Assembly (NCBI RefSeq): GCF_003946625.1
Contig: NZ_RHOR01000010.1
Span: forward strand, 1-64,000
Origin: Companilactobacillus kedongensis
GTDB lineage: Bacteria; Bacillota; Bacilli; Lactobacillales; Lactobacillaceae
DNA: 64,000 bases
Reading direction: 5' to 3'
Under the pieces are notes generated by a model that saw only the letters and a program-made list of their open reading frames with translations, did not search any database and was not told the origin of the DNA. The translations under genes were made by a program, and so were the position numbers. Below, piece by piece: positions 27,055 through 35,700 of the stretch (position 1 is the stretch's first letter; each line of letters opens with the position of its first letter).

Positions 27055-28030
27055 TTGCAATAACACCTTTTTTCTCAACATCACTATTACTTTTTGCCTT
27101 ATTCTCATGTTTTACTAACCATGAAACTAGCAAAGGACAAAGAATTGCTGTAATAATAACTGAAGCAGCAACCTGTGCAGTAGCAACAGCTGTCGTTTTT
27201 GCAAATGAAGGAACAACCGCAGCAATTGCAGCTGGAGTTGCGGCCGCGTTACCAGCAGTAGTACCAATAGCAGCTCCTACCGCTGGATGCTCTGTACGAA
27301 GAATATATTTCATAATTAAATAACCACCGAATCCGGCAATTAATGTTACTAAAATACCTAAGACAATACCTGGTAGACCGGCCTTAATTATTTGTGAAAA
27401 GTTTAAGGCTGCTCCAAGAGTAAATGCGAAGAATGGAATAGGCATAACGGTACCTGCTTTAAAGAAATCTTTAAGATCTGGATCTAAATTACCAAAAATA
27501 AATCCCAATACGATTGGTACTAATGCTGCAACAAACAACATAACTGGTAATTTTGCTGTTCCAGTTGCACCTAAAGCAATCATAGTAAAAAATGGTCCAT
27601 CCATTAACGTAGTAATGGAAATTGCTCCAACGTCACTTGCATCACCATATTCTCCGGCAAGTGCACCATACAAACCACCATTCGCATTAGTCATTGATGA
27701 TATCAAGGCTAATGGTAGAATCCCTAGAAATGTTCCGTTTCCAAAAAGTGAGCCAATGATCCATCCAAAAATAAGACCTAATAATAATCTAAAGAATGTT
27801 AATGCAGCACCCCTAATAACTGGTTGTCCTGCTTGTTTAATTGAAATTTGTGCACCATTACAAAAGCAGAATAATGATAGTAAAGTTAAAGTACCTGTTT
27901 TGAAAAGCGCAGTAGTAAATCCACCAATTTCTAGTGAATGTGGTAAGAAGGTGTTAAAAGTGGTCCCTAGTAAAAGTGGAACAACCATTAGTCCTCCAGG
28001 AACTTTATTTATTCCTTTAAGAATCTTCAT
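27047..28030 (-). CDS. 2-keto-3-deoxygluconate permease family transporter
   Basis: This 327-residue transporter has ten or so hydrophobic segments and the KdgT-family pattern (NKVPGGLMVVPLLLGT at the start, GNAAATPAAIAA near 270). KdgT imports keto-deoxy sugar acids by proton symport. Here the neighbours suggest a four-carbon sugar acid instead. It lies between pdxA2 and the kinase with tight spacing. Confidence 0.85.
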   Translation of the reverse strand: MKILKGINKVPGGLMVVPLLLGTTFNTFLPHSLEIGGFTTALFKTGTLTLLSLFCFCNGAQISIKQAGQPVIRGAALTFFRLLLGLIFGWIIGSLFGNGTFLGILPLALISSMTNANGGLYGALAGEYGDASDVGAISITTLMDGPFFTMIALGATGTAKLPVMLFVAALVPIVLGFIFGNLDPDLKDFFKAGTVMPIPFFAFTLGAALNFSQIIKAGLPGIVLGILVTLIAGFGGYLIMKYILRTEHPAVGAAIGTTAGNAAATPAAIAAVVPSFAKTTAVATAQVAASVIITAILCPLLVSWLVKHENKAKSNSDVEKKGVIANG

Positions 28031-28041
28031 TGCTAATCCCC

Positions 28042-29070
28042 CTATTTGTTAACAGCTAATTTAGTTGCATAGTCAATTGAATTTAACAAACTAATATCAT
28101 TGGCCTTACCAGTCAAAACTTGGTCAAATGCTGTCCCATGATCAACTGACGTACGAATGATTGGTAATCCTAATGTGATATTCACACCAGATACATTGCC
28201 CCATGTCTTAGTCTTTTGATCATACTTAAATCCGATCAATTTAATAGGAATATGTCCTTGGTCATGATACATTGCTACAACAATGTCAAACCAACCACCT
28301 GCTGCCTTAGGAAATACAGTATCTGGTGGAACTGGACCAGTAACATTAATTCCTTCATCTTTAGCAACATTTATTGCAGGAATAATTTCTTTTTCTTCTT
28401 CATCACCAAATAATCCGTTTTCACTGCTATGTGGATTTAACCCCGCAACTCCAATCTTTGGTTCTGGAATTCCCAATTGTTTCATAGCCTTATTAGCAAT
28501 TTCAATAACCTCTAATACACGATCCTTTTTAACCAGTTCTGTTGCACGTCTTAATGAAACATGTGTACTAACATGAACCACCCTAAGATTTTCATGTGCT
28601 AACATCATTGTGTAATTTTTAGTACCCGTTCTTGTTGCATATATTTCGGTGTGACCAGCGAAATGATGACCAGCCAAATTCATGGCTTCTTTATTAAGTG
28701 CATTAGTTACCGTTGCATCAACATCCTTATTCATCGCCAAATCAATAACCGTCGTTACATATTTATATGCAGCATCTCCCGCCATAGCACTAACTTGACC
28801 AAATTTGAGATTATTGATATCAATCATTTTCATATCTAAAACATCCATCGAACCAAATTCAAATTTTGCTTCACTTACTTTCTGAATTGGATTCAAATTT
28901 AATTTTAATTCCGGTATTTTTTTCATGACGTACTCAAGAACTGAAACATCACCAACAATAAATGGATGGCACTTCTCAAATAATTCTTCATGTTTAAAAG
29001 CTTTTAAAGATATTTCGGGACCAATACTTGCTGGGTCCCCCATAGTAATAGCAATAATAGGTAATTTCAT
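28042..29070 (-). CDS. PdxA2-like 4-phospho-sugar-acid dehydrogenase
   Basis: This 342-residue protein has PdxA-family motifs ITMGDPASIGPEI, HFAGHTEIYA and YHDQGHIPIK (metal and substrate His residues). In PdxA2 members next to DUF1537 kinases the reaction is oxidative decarboxylation of 4-phospho-D-threonate or erythronate to dihydroxyacetone phosphate. That context outweighs a pyridoxine role. ATG 29070 (AAGGAATACC upstream) gives the normal family length; an earlier in-frame ATG at 29121 would add 17 residues. Confidence 0.85.
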   Translation of the reverse strand: MKLPIIAITMGDPASIGPEISLKAFKHEELFEKCHPFIVGDVSVLEYVMKKIPELKLNLNPIQKVSEAKFEFGSMDVLDMKMIDINNLKFGQVSAMAGDAAYKYVTTVIDLAMNKDVDATVTNALNKEAMNLAGHHFAGHTEIYATRTGTKNYTMMLAHENLRVVHVSTHVSLRRATELVKKDRVLEVIEIANKAMKQLGIPEPKIGVAGLNPHSSENGLFGDEEEKEIIPAINVAKDEGINVTGPVPPDTVFPKAAGGWFDIVVAMYHDQGHIPIKLIGFKYDQKTKTWGNVSGVNITLGLPIIRTSVDHGTAFDQVLTGKANDISLLNSIDYATKLAVNK

Positions 29071-29144
29071 TTTATCGGTATTCCTTATGAATACCTTCAC
29101 TCCCCTCTCTTTATCTTTCATAACATAGTTTAGAAGGGTTGAAA

Positions 29145-29158
29145 TAAAAGCGCTAACA
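29145..29158. promoter_or_regulatory. cre-like site upstream of the sugar-acid operon
   Basis: TAAAAGCGCTAACA matches the cre pattern at 13 of 14 positions and lies in the divergent promoter region. CcpA control of a catabolic operon is expected, but this is motif evidence only. Confidence 0.5.
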
Positions 29159-29180
29159 TAATATGATTCATATTGAAACA

Positions 29181-29199
29181 GGTTTCTTCAATAGAAACC
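29181..29199. promoter_or_regulatory. GTTTC/GAAAC operator-like palindrome 1
   Basis: GGTTTC and GAAACC flank a 7-base centre. The same half-sites form the palindrome at 29225-29243, and a related TTCATATTGAA lies at 29167-29177. All sit between pdxA2 and the PrpR-like gene, as expected for operators of that regulator. Confidence 0.5.
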
Positions 29200-29224
29200 A
29201 TTTATCTAAGCATATTAATAAACC

Positions 29225-29243
29225 ATGTTTCATAATGAAACAT
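29225..29243. promoter_or_regulatory. Operator-like palindrome 2 upstream of the PrpR-like gene
   Basis: ATGTTTCATAATGAAACAT is a perfect palindrome around a central A. It ends next to the AAGGAG ribosome site of the regulator. Binding here could block the regulator's own translation region or promoter, suggesting autoregulation. Confidence 0.6.
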
Positions 29244-29257
29244 AAGGAGATAAAATA

Positions 29258-31006
29258 TTGAAATTTAGGATTTTAGGTATTTATCCATACGCAGGATTAG
29301 AACAATCAATCAAAAATCAATTACCAAAATTCTCAGAATTAAAGATCGATCATTTTGTCGGTGATTTAAGTTACGGAATTGAAATAGCAACTAAGCAATT
29401 AAAAGAAAACAATTATGATGCGATTATTTCACGTGGTGGAACCAAAAGAGCATTAGAACAAAAATTTGATTTACCAATCATTGATATTGGGGTATCAAAA
29501 TACGATATCTTACAAGCAATTCAAAGTCTCAAACATATTAATAAAATTGCGGTTGTTGGATTTGATTTCTTAAGTATAAATGCCGAACATGTAATTAAAG
29601 ATTTCAACAAGAACTTATCCGTATTTAAAATTGAATCCTTGGATGATGCACAAAAAATCCTCCTTCAACTGAAGGAGGATAACTATGATGTCATTATTGG
29701 AGATAGGATAACCAGTCGCCTGGCAAATAAAATTGGTATTAACTGTATTCTCATTTCATCAGGAGATGAGAGTGTTATTTCGGCTCTACAAAATTGCTTA
29801 ACCATCTTAAAAAACAAGTATTCTGAAAAAGAATCTAGCCGTATACTTCTTGATTTATTAAGATACCGTAATGAAAGTCTTGTTGTGACTGACGAAGATA
29901 ACATGATAAACTACACTGCTAATTTAAACCACTCTCCAAAGTTAATTCCACACATAAAAAAAAGAATCCGATATATAAATTGGGAGGAAAACAAAACCAG
30001 TATATTTATGAGCCAGAATAAATATTATCAAATGAACAAAATAAGGAATTCTACATATATTATAAGCAAATTGAACAATTATCTGCCTAACAAAGCGATA
30101 AATACACCAACAGATGAAAACGAAGAAATATTCAATGCCTATTTGAAAAGCAATTTATCCCAAAAGTTCTTAAATGCTCTAGAAATATACAAACATAACG
30201 ATGATATACTCTTTATTGCGGGAGAAAACGGTTCTGGAAAAAATCAGTTAATAAGTATTATAAGTTCATCTGAAGCTAAAAAAACTTTTAGAATAAATTG
30301 TAGCGAATTAACTGAATTAAAACTAAATGATCTGGAAAATTCGCTATCTTCCCCATTATTGGATACTCAAAATATTATTATATTTGATCACTTAGACAAA
30401 ATAAATGTTGGCCTTCAGCGCAAACTAATGTATTTTATAAATGAAACATTACTTTTCAAAAGAAATAAACTCATTTTCAGTTATGAACTAGATTCACAAA
30501 ACGGAGTAAATTTAACTAGAATATTATTGAAGCAACCTAAATATATTGAATTAAGACCCTTTAACTATCTAGATAGTAAACAAATATCGTTATTAATATC
30601 TTTACTGATAAATCAATTGAATATAAGTTACGGTCGAGAAATACTTGGAGTAACTGATATAACTTTTGATCGTATACTGAGAGGACCGTGGGAAAGAAAT
30701 TATTGGCAATTTATAACTGTTCTAACAGAAAGTTATAAAGCTACCAAATCTCCCTATATCGACCTAAGTAGTTTAAAATATGGACTTAATCAAGAAAATA
30801 TTGAATATAATCTTACAAAAACTAGCAAAATCAATCATGTACAGAGAAATAAATTAAGCATTCCAATTGAGAACAATTTAGATGACAGCATTGACCTAAT
30901 AGTACAAAAAGAACTTGCAATGAATAACTTTAATAAAACAAAAACTGCAAAATCATTAGGTATATCCAGATCTACCTTATGGCGTTTATTAAAAAGAATT
31001 GAATAA
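29258..31006 (+). CDS. PrpR-N domain regulator with degenerate AAA+ and Fis-type HTH
   Basis: This 582-residue protein starts at TTG after AAGGAG. Residues 1-190 match the propionate-regulator sensor domain (LSYGIEIATKQLK, ISRGGTKRAL). A central AAA+-like region has GENGSGKNQL near 325, where Asn replaces the Thr/Ser of Walker A. The sigma-54 contact motif GAFTGA is absent. The C-terminus is a Fis-type HTH (FNKTKTAKSLGISRSTLWRLLKR). It probably senses the sugar acid or a product and controls the divergent operon with sigma-A. Loss of ATPase motifs is unusual for PrpR relatives. Confidence 0.78.
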   Translation: MKFRILGIYPYAGLEQSIKNQLPKFSELKIDHFVGDLSYGIEIATKQLKENNYDAIISRGGTKRALEQKFDLPIIDIGVSKYDILQAIQSLKHINKIAVVGFDFLSINAEHVIKDFNKNLSVFKIESLDDAQKILLQLKEDNYDVIIGDRITSRLANKIGINCILISSGDESVISALQNCLTILKNKYSEKESSRILLDLLRYRNESLVVTDEDNMINYTANLNHSPKLIPHIKKRIRYINWEENKTSIFMSQNKYYQMNKIRNSTYIISKLNNYLPNKAINTPTDENEEIFNAYLKSNLSQKFLNALEIYKHNDDILFIAGENGSGKNQLISIISSSEAKKTFRINCSELTELKLNDLENSLSSPLLDTQNIIIFDHLDKINVGLQRKLMYFINETLLFKRNKLIFSYELDSQNGVNLTRILLKQPKYIELRPFNYLDSKQISLLISLLINQLNISYGREILGVTDITFDRILRGPWERNYWQFITVLTESYKATKSPYIDLSSLKYGLNQENIEYNLTKTSKINHVQRNKLSIPIENNLDDSIDLIVQKELAMNNFNKTKTAKSLGISRSTLWRLLKRIE

Positions 31007-31019
31007 CAAGGAGCAAATC

Positions 31020-31649
31020 ATGCTAAAAAATATCCTCTTCGACATCGACGGAACAATCACTGATACAGAATACACGATCATAAAATCCTTACAGGCCTTA
31101 CTTCTTCGCGAAAAAGGTCTAACTGTTAAAGATGAGGATCTCTACTATATTTTAGGAATTCCCGGCGAAGATGGCGTACGTCAATTTTCTGACAACCAAG
31201 CGGATCTTGATGATTTATTGGAGAAATGGCGCTTACTTATTGCTGACTATGCTAAATACTCAACTGTTTTTGACGGTATGGAAAAGCTTTTCATAAATTT
31301 GAATAAGGCTAACATGAACCTAGGAATAATAACTTCTAAAACCCATCAGGAATTGAAAAATGATTTTGATCGTTTCAATTTGAATAAATACTTTGACATT
31401 TTCGTAACGGCATCTGACACAGAGAAACATAAGCCAGAGCCTGATCCAATATATAAAGCTTTGGATATGTTAAATGCAGCACCTGAAAACTCAATCTACA
31501 TTGGCGATTCGATTTACGATATGAAATGCGCTCATAGTGCAAATCTTCCCTTTGCATTGGCTAGTTGGGGCGCTAAATATAACCCCGAATTTAAACAAGC
31601 GGAATACAAATTGGATACTCCTGATTCATTAATGCAAATAATTTTATAG
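31020..31649 (+). CDS. HAD-family hydrolase (phosphoglycolate phosphatase-like)
   Basis: This 209-residue HAD hydrolase has motif I FDIDGT (Asp8, Asp10), motif II ITSK, motif III Lys in KHKPEPDP and motif IV GDSIYDM. It resembles PpaX and Gph-type phosphatases. ATG 31020 follows AAGGAG and overlaps the end region of no gene; the regulator stop is 14 bases upstream. It may dephosphorylate sugar-acid pathway intermediates or side products. Confidence 0.82.
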   Translation: MLKNILFDIDGTITDTEYTIIKSLQALLLREKGLTVKDEDLYYILGIPGEDGVRQFSDNQADLDDLLEKWRLLIADYAKYSTVFDGMEKLFINLNKANMNLGIITSKTHQELKNDFDRFNLNKYFDIFVTASDTEKHKPEPDPIYKALDMLNAAPENSIYIGDSIYDMKCAHSANLPFALASWGAKYNPEFKQAEYKLDTPDSLMQIIL

Positions 31650-31761
31650 TTTTTTGAGCAAAAATCTAGATATATTTAGCTAAACCTGACAAAATACATG
31701 GTAGATACAAGCACCCCCAACTGTTTGTATCCACCCCCGTTGATTTTTATAACTCAACATA

Positions 31762-31800
31762 AAAAGCCACCAGATTCCCCGACCTGGCGGCTTTTACTTT
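31762..31800. terminator. Bidirectional terminator
   Basis: AAAAGCC-A-CCAG pairs with CTGG-C-GGCTTTT, one internal mismatch, between the convergent HAD and membrane-peptidase genes. Confidence 0.8.
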
Positions 31801-31802
31801 GT

Positions 31803-32573
31803 CTAAAATATTCCTAAAATTTTAATAACGATAATAGCTAAAACCATACTGATAATAGCATGAACCATGAATAAAATTGAAAATGATGTGAAGTACAACA
31901 AATAACTATTTAATAGATCGATTTTCCCAACAATGATAAAAATATTGCCAATTACAAATTGTACGATCAACCAAGGTATTATTCCCTTATGAACTGTACT
32001 AAAATCGGCATCACTTAAATCATATCCGGTACTGGCAATCATGATCGTCAAAACTAAATACAGAATGATCATCGACCAAGTTCCATTAGCGAACGCGGTC
32101 TTTAGATTATTCAAAACTGACTCAACCAGATTAGTGGCATTTAAAGTCGTTTCCGTACCGATACTACTGAAGTTGAATTGGGCATTCAGTAAAAATTTCT
32201 GCAACAAATATAATGCAACAGAACAAGTATAATATGGTGCTAAGCCAATAAAGAAGTTCCCTAAACGCTGATAAATATTATTTTCGTTCCAAGAATGTTG
32301 AACTGACCCTAATGCACCGGAGTTTTGGTAGTGAACATTCAACAATTGCACTTTGGTAACCTTATGTCCGAAGATAAATGCAAACATAGCGTGACCCAAT
32401 TCATGGATCATAACGCCCAGTCCCCCGACAACTAACTGACTATTATTTCCTAAATTATCTACTAGAGTTTTCTTGGCAACGTGTCCGATCCACGACACAA
32501 TTCTTGCGGTCAGATACGGTACGACAGTAAAAGTCACCAAGACACCTAAAATCCATCTAAAGTAGTCTTCCAA
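31803..32573 (-). CDS. Membrane protein with HELGH zinc-peptidase motif
   Basis: This 256-residue multi-pass membrane protein has GLGVMIHELGHAMFAFIFGH near residues 50-70. HExxH in a membrane context resembles the M50 (site-2 protease-like) family, though the second metal motif (NxxPxxxLDG) is not seen. It could be an M50B-like protease or an inactive relative. The start is TTG after AAGGAG. It follows the TSUP gene by 32 bases. Confidence 0.6.
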   Translation of the reverse strand: MEDYFRWILGVLVTFTVVPYLTARIVSWIGHVAKKTLVDNLGNNSQLVVGGLGVMIHELGHAMFAFIFGHKVTKVQLLNVHYQNSGALGSVQHSWNENNIYQRLGNFFIGLAPYYTCSVALYLLQKFLLNAQFNFSSIGTETTLNATNLVESVLNNLKTAFANGTWSMIILYLVLTIMIASTGYDLSDADFSTVHKGIIPWLIVQFVIGNIFIIVGKIDLLNSYLLYFTSFSILFMVHAIISMVLAIIVIKILGIF

Positions 32574-32605
32574 AAAGAAATCTCCTTATTTTTGAATTGA
32601 TTATG

Positions 32606-33334
32606 TTATTTTATCAAAAGTATCGCTCCAAATAATATTAAGATCATGTAAACATACTTTACAAAATCCGCACTATTTATTTTTGATGCGACCCAATTTC
32701 CCAATGGTATCACTAATATCAACAAGGGAACGATTATTAAAAGTAATTTAACTACTTCTAAACTCCACATCCCCGAAGATATCTGGCTAAGCACAACGAT
32801 ACTACCAACACAGACAAAGTGTCCTTGCAGGATACCTCGCAATTTGAAGGCATCCCATTTTTTTGCTGTTCCATAAACTACTATTGGAACGCCATGGCTA
32901 TTGAAGGAACTCCCCAGAATACCTGATATCATTCCTGCTAGATAGTCATATTTGTCATTTATTTTAATATTTATTGGACTCTTCCTATTAAGAAAGTAGA
33001 GATTATATCCTCCATAGATAACAATGAATGTACCCAAGAATTTCATAATTATTTTGGGAGAACCCAATTTGATGATCAATATACCGATCGGTATCCCTAG
33101 AATTGATCCAATCACCAGACGCTTTAAAACTTGATAATCAATATTTCCTTTATACCTTATGGCTACTGGAATCGCTACGATCAATCCTAAAGCACCTATC
33201 AAAGCTGTTGATGATTCGATATCAAATGATATCAATGCCAACAACGGCATGGTGACCAGCGCTTCTCCAAATCCAAAAACTGTTCTCATTAAAGCCCCGA
33301 ATAAGGCAATAATAACGACTAAAAAGTATATCAC
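32606..33334 (-). CDS. TauE/SafE (TSUP) family anion exporter
   Basis: This 242-residue membrane protein has the TSUP repeat pattern: FGFGEALVTMPLLAL near the start and GMISGILGSSFNSHG in the second half. The family moves sulfite, sulfonates or organic anions; substrate is unknown here. The start is GTG after AGGAGG. It follows the sugar acetyltransferase by 10 bases and is likely in one operon with it. Confidence 0.82.
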   Translation of the reverse strand: MIYFLVVIIALFGALMRTVFGFGEALVTMPLLALISFDIESSTALIGALGLIVAIPVAIRYKGNIDYQVLKRLVIGSILGIPIGILIIKLGSPKIIMKFLGTFIVIYGGYNLYFLNRKSPINIKINDKYDYLAGMISGILGSSFNSHGVPIVVYGTAKKWDAFKLRGILQGHFVCVGSIVVLSQISSGMWSLEVVKLLLIIVPLLILVIPLGNWVASKINSADFVKYVYMILILFGAILLIK

Positions 33335-33344
33335 CGGATTCCTC

Positions 33345-33929
33345 CTATTTAGTTAATGAGATACGATCTTTTTCAGTGATTTTTCGTAATACTTTGCAAG
33401 GTACACCTGCAGCAACTACTCCAGCTGGAATGTCCTTATTAACGACACTACCAGCCCCAATTACACTGTTATTACCGATTGTTACACCACCAAGAACACT
33501 GACATTGGCACCCAACCAAACATTATTTCCAATATGAATCGGGGCACTCGTTTCCATTCCAGAAGCACGCTGTTCTGGATCTAGTGGATGACTGGCACAA
33601 GCTATACAAACACCCGGCGCAATAAAAACACCATCCCCTAAATAAACTGGAGAAGTATCAAGGATTGAACAATTATAATTGATAAATGCCATTCCTGTAC
33701 TGTGAATGTTAAATCCATAGTCGCATCTAAAACTAGGCTCGATCATAGTCAAGTCAGTAGATTCCGCAAATAATTTCTTAATAATATTTTTACGTTTATC
33801 AATTTCTGTCGGTCTAGTTTGATTGTATTCAAAACACAATTCCTTTGATTTATCTTGCAAACCCATAGGCATATCTTTGTAACTTATAGCATAGGGGCGA
33901 TCCTGTCGAATCATTTCTTTAATATCCAT
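33345..33929 (-). CDS. Maltose/galactoside O-acetyltransferase family
   Basis: This 194-residue left-handed beta-helix enzyme has an N-terminal Mac domain, hexapeptide repeats (IGNNVWLGANVSVLGG, IGNNSVIGAGSVV) and the catalytic His in CASHPLDPEQR. It transfers acetyl from acetyl-CoA to a sugar hydroxyl, perhaps for detoxification. GAGGTGAAAA precedes the ATG. Confidence 0.88.
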   Translation of the reverse strand: MDIKEMIRQDRPYAISYKDMPMGLQDKSKELCFEYNQTRPTEIDKRKNIIKKLFAESTDLTMIEPSFRCDYGFNIHSTGMAFINYNCSILDTSPVYLGDGVFIAPGVCIACASHPLDPEQRASGMETSAPIHIGNNVWLGANVSVLGGVTIGNNSVIGAGSVVNKDIPAGVVAAGVPCKVLRKITEKDRISLTK

Positions 33930-33966
33930 TTTTCACCTCATTCATATATGTTAACAAATAATCAAT

Positions 33967-33990
33967 AAAAAAAGACCCTTTTCAGGGTCT
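33967..33990 (-). terminator. Terminator after the DUF2628-like gene
   Basis: AGACCCT pairs with AGGGTCT around a 4-base loop, followed by a T run on the minus strand. Confidence 0.75.
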
Positions 33991-34004
33991 GAAAGTTAAT
34001 CTGA

Positions 34005-34367
34005 TTAATACATCTCACCTAAACTATTAAGACCATTAATCAATGAATACATCCAGTATATTACAAATAAACTAAGAACTACATTGACTAGAAAATAAAC
34101 TAATCCCGCTAGATTCCAAGTCTTTTGTGTTTTCTTAAAGCCCTCGATATCGTTATGATCACTGTTATTCCATGCCCACTCATTTCCCTTAAATCCACAA
34201 ACAAATGCCCAAATAATATTGAAAAGTGGAATCAAACATAACAATGGTAAGTAAGTCTTATTACCGATCCCCCACCATACATTAAAAGCAAATGCTCCCC
34301 AATTCCAACCTTTGATTTCGTCTGGTGTTCCTTTAATTTCTACTTGTTGTGACGTTGCTTCTTGCAT
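34005..34367 (-). CDS. DUF2628-like small membrane protein
   Basis: This 120-residue protein has GWNWGAFAFNVWWGI, followed by two or three membrane segments and FKGNEWAWNN. The pattern is that of DUF2628-type proteins, sometimes misnamed ribonuclease G. Function is unknown. AGGGAGAAC precedes the ATG. Confidence 0.7.
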   Translation of the reverse strand: MQEATSQQVEIKGTPDEIKGWNWGAFAFNVWWGIGNKTYLPLLCLIPLFNIIWAFVCGFKGNEWAWNNSDHNDIEGFKKTQKTWNLAGLVYFLVNVVLSLFVIYWMYSLINGLNSLGEMY

Positions 34368-34500
34368 AGATGTTCTCCCTGAATTCGTTTTATGGTTCTA
34401 TCTATATAGTAAACAAATCATCGCTTATTAAATATCGCCAATATGTCAATCTATGGTCTTTCATAGCCAAACTTGATATGATTTTAAAAAAGGAGTTCTT

Positions 34501-34593
34501 ATGAAAATACCGAATACAAGAATCAAGATACCTAAGATATTTTTAATGATAGCTCTATTGCTTCCTTTGATCGGTTATCGCCGGCACAAATAA
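34501..34593 (+). CDS. 30-residue hydrophobic cationic peptide
   Basis: An ATG at 34501 sits 5 bases after AAGGAG and opens a 30-codon frame: a basic start (MKIPNTRIKIPKIF), a hydrophobic run and a GYRRHK tail. A perfect palindromic terminator follows at once, and a TATGAT -10 lies at 34477-34482. These signals support a real small gene, possibly a membrane peptide or toxin. Alternatively it is the remnant of an LPxTG-type sorting signal. Confidence 0.45.
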   Translation: MKIPNTRIKIPKIFLMIALLLPLIGYRRHK

Positions 34594-34626
34594 AAAGTCA
34601 TGGAAAATTTTCCATGACTTTTTTTA
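34592..34626. terminator. Bidirectional terminator, perfect 32-base palindrome
   Basis: Two 16-base arms meet at 34607/34608 with A and T runs outside. It serves both the 30-codon gene and the convergent DUF1801 gene. Confidence 0.8.
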
Positions 34627-34995
34627 CTTGCGCCAAAAACTAGTACAGTCTTTTTTATCTTCTATATTAAATTCAATGATCTTTTTTAGTAAATCATAAT
34701 TTACTTCTTGATCAAACTGAATCCTAAACATCTTCTTACCAAAGCTATAATTATTTTGCTCAAAATCTTTATTGAATTGTTCCATCGCTAGACCTTCAGG
34801 CGCAATCGACATATGCTTTTTTGCTACACTGAAACCAATTATAAAAGTTCCATGATCAGTAAACATTGGTTGATTCCAGGCTACTCTTGTACTTAAGTCG
34901 GGAAAAGTTTCATGTACCCAATTAAGAATTTCAACAACTCGTTCTTGATGGTCTGCATCGTCAATTTTAGCTAAATATTCTTCAAAGACATCCAT
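34624..34995 (-). CDS. DUF1801 / YdhG-type iron-chaperone-like protein
   Basis: This 123-residue protein has the DUF1801 layout with RVAWNQPMFTDHGTFIIGFSVAKKHMSIAP, a pattern shared with the frataxin-like iron chaperone YdhG of Bacillus. A role in iron-sulfur assembly is inferred only from the family. AGGAGAATC precedes the ATG. Confidence 0.75.
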   Translation of the reverse strand: MDVFEEYLAKIDDADHQERVVEILNWVHETFPDLSTRVAWNQPMFTDHGTFIIGFSVAKKHMSIAPEGLAMEQFNKDFEQNNYSFGKKMFRIQFDQEVNYDLLKKIIEFNIEDKKDCTSFWRK

Positions 34996-35039
34996 ACTGA
35001 TTCTCCTATACTCATAGTTTCATAAGTATAGCATTACTA

Positions 35040-35270
35040 TTAGATTCCTTCGATTTTTTCAAGCTTTGAAATTAATTCTGTTTGATTTTCATTAAGTTCA
35101 CTTTTATTTGATTGTACAAAGGTAAGTAGTTGATCGACAAGGCTTGTTTCGTTTCCGCCCTTTTGCAGGTGTACGTATGTATTCATCAACACTTGCTTAA
35201 ATTCATTTGAGTTATTATCGGTTAAGCCACTAAATAATTCATGAATTATCGTTAATACTGTTTCAGTCAT
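35040..35270 (-). CDS. Bacteriocin immunity-like helical protein (third of three)
   Basis: This 76-residue mostly helical protein (MTETVLTIIHELFSGL, then LMNTYVHLQKGG) shares the size and helix spacing of the enterocin-A immunity family, which binds the mannose PTS-bacteriocin complex. ATG 35270 follows AGAGGATAG; the in-frame ATG six codons earlier has no ribosome site. It lies 120 bases after the terminator of the other two genes. No bacteriocin gene was found near it. Confidence 0.5.
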   Translation of the reverse strand: MTETVLTIIHELFSGLTDNNSNEFKQVLMNTYVHLQKGGNETSLVDQLLTFVQSNKSELNENQTELISKLEKIEGI

Positions 35271-35392
35271 AACTCTATCCTCTACCATGAATTTACAGAA
35301 AACAATTCATCTGCATTGAACTTCATAGTAACATATCACACGAAAACTGATTAACAATTTTCATTATTTTTCAAAATTAAGACAAATAAAAA

Positions 35393-35406
35393 AGGCGCCG
35401 AAGCAC
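35393..35406 (-). terminator. UUCG-loop terminator after two immunity-like genes
   Basis: On the minus strand GGTGC-TTCG-GCGCC (5 bp including one G-T pair, stable tetraloop) is followed by six Ts. Confidence 0.7.
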
Positions 35407-35407
35407 C

Positions 35408-35683
35408 CTACTCTACTGCGAAACCTGGATTACGTGACATCCAATCAATTTTCTGTGTATAATCCTCTCCCGTTTCCATTCCAGCTAAAGCTTTTGAAAC
35501 TTTATTGTCATCTTTTAATTTGCCAAACAGATGTGTTAATGAATAATTTTCATCAAGTAACTTATATGTAGATAGAATTAATTCTTTGCAATACCCGTCT
35601 TGATCAACATCCTTGGTGTTGTTCATATCTGTATATAATTCTGATAAAACCTTCTTAGCTTCCGAATTGTCATTTAATTTCAT
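35408..35683 (-). CDS. Bacteriocin immunity-like protein (second of three)
   Basis: This 91-residue protein contains VLSELYTDMNNTKDV and LILSTYKLLDENYSL, close in pattern to the ELYNDI and YLKLEK helices of enterocin-A-type immunity proteins, with the variable C-terminal tail (MSRNPGFAVE) that decides specificity in the family. It follows the first copy by 17 bases and ends at a terminator. Confidence 0.6.
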   Translation of the reverse strand: MKLNDNSEAKKVLSELYTDMNNTKDVDQDGYCKELILSTYKLLDENYSLTHLFGKLKDDNKVSKALAGMETGEDYTQKIDWMSRNPGFAVE

Positions 35684-35700
35684 AAATTACACCGCCTATT

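Noticed and set aside
28042-29070. Pyridoxal phosphate biosynthesis role for the PdxA-like protein
   Set aside because: The coupled DUF1537 kinase and sugar-acid permease point to PdxA2-type catabolism, and no other PLP genes are near.
29258-31006. Sigma-54 activator
   Set aside because: GAFTGA is absent and the Walker A motif is broken, so sigma-54-dependent activation is unlikely.
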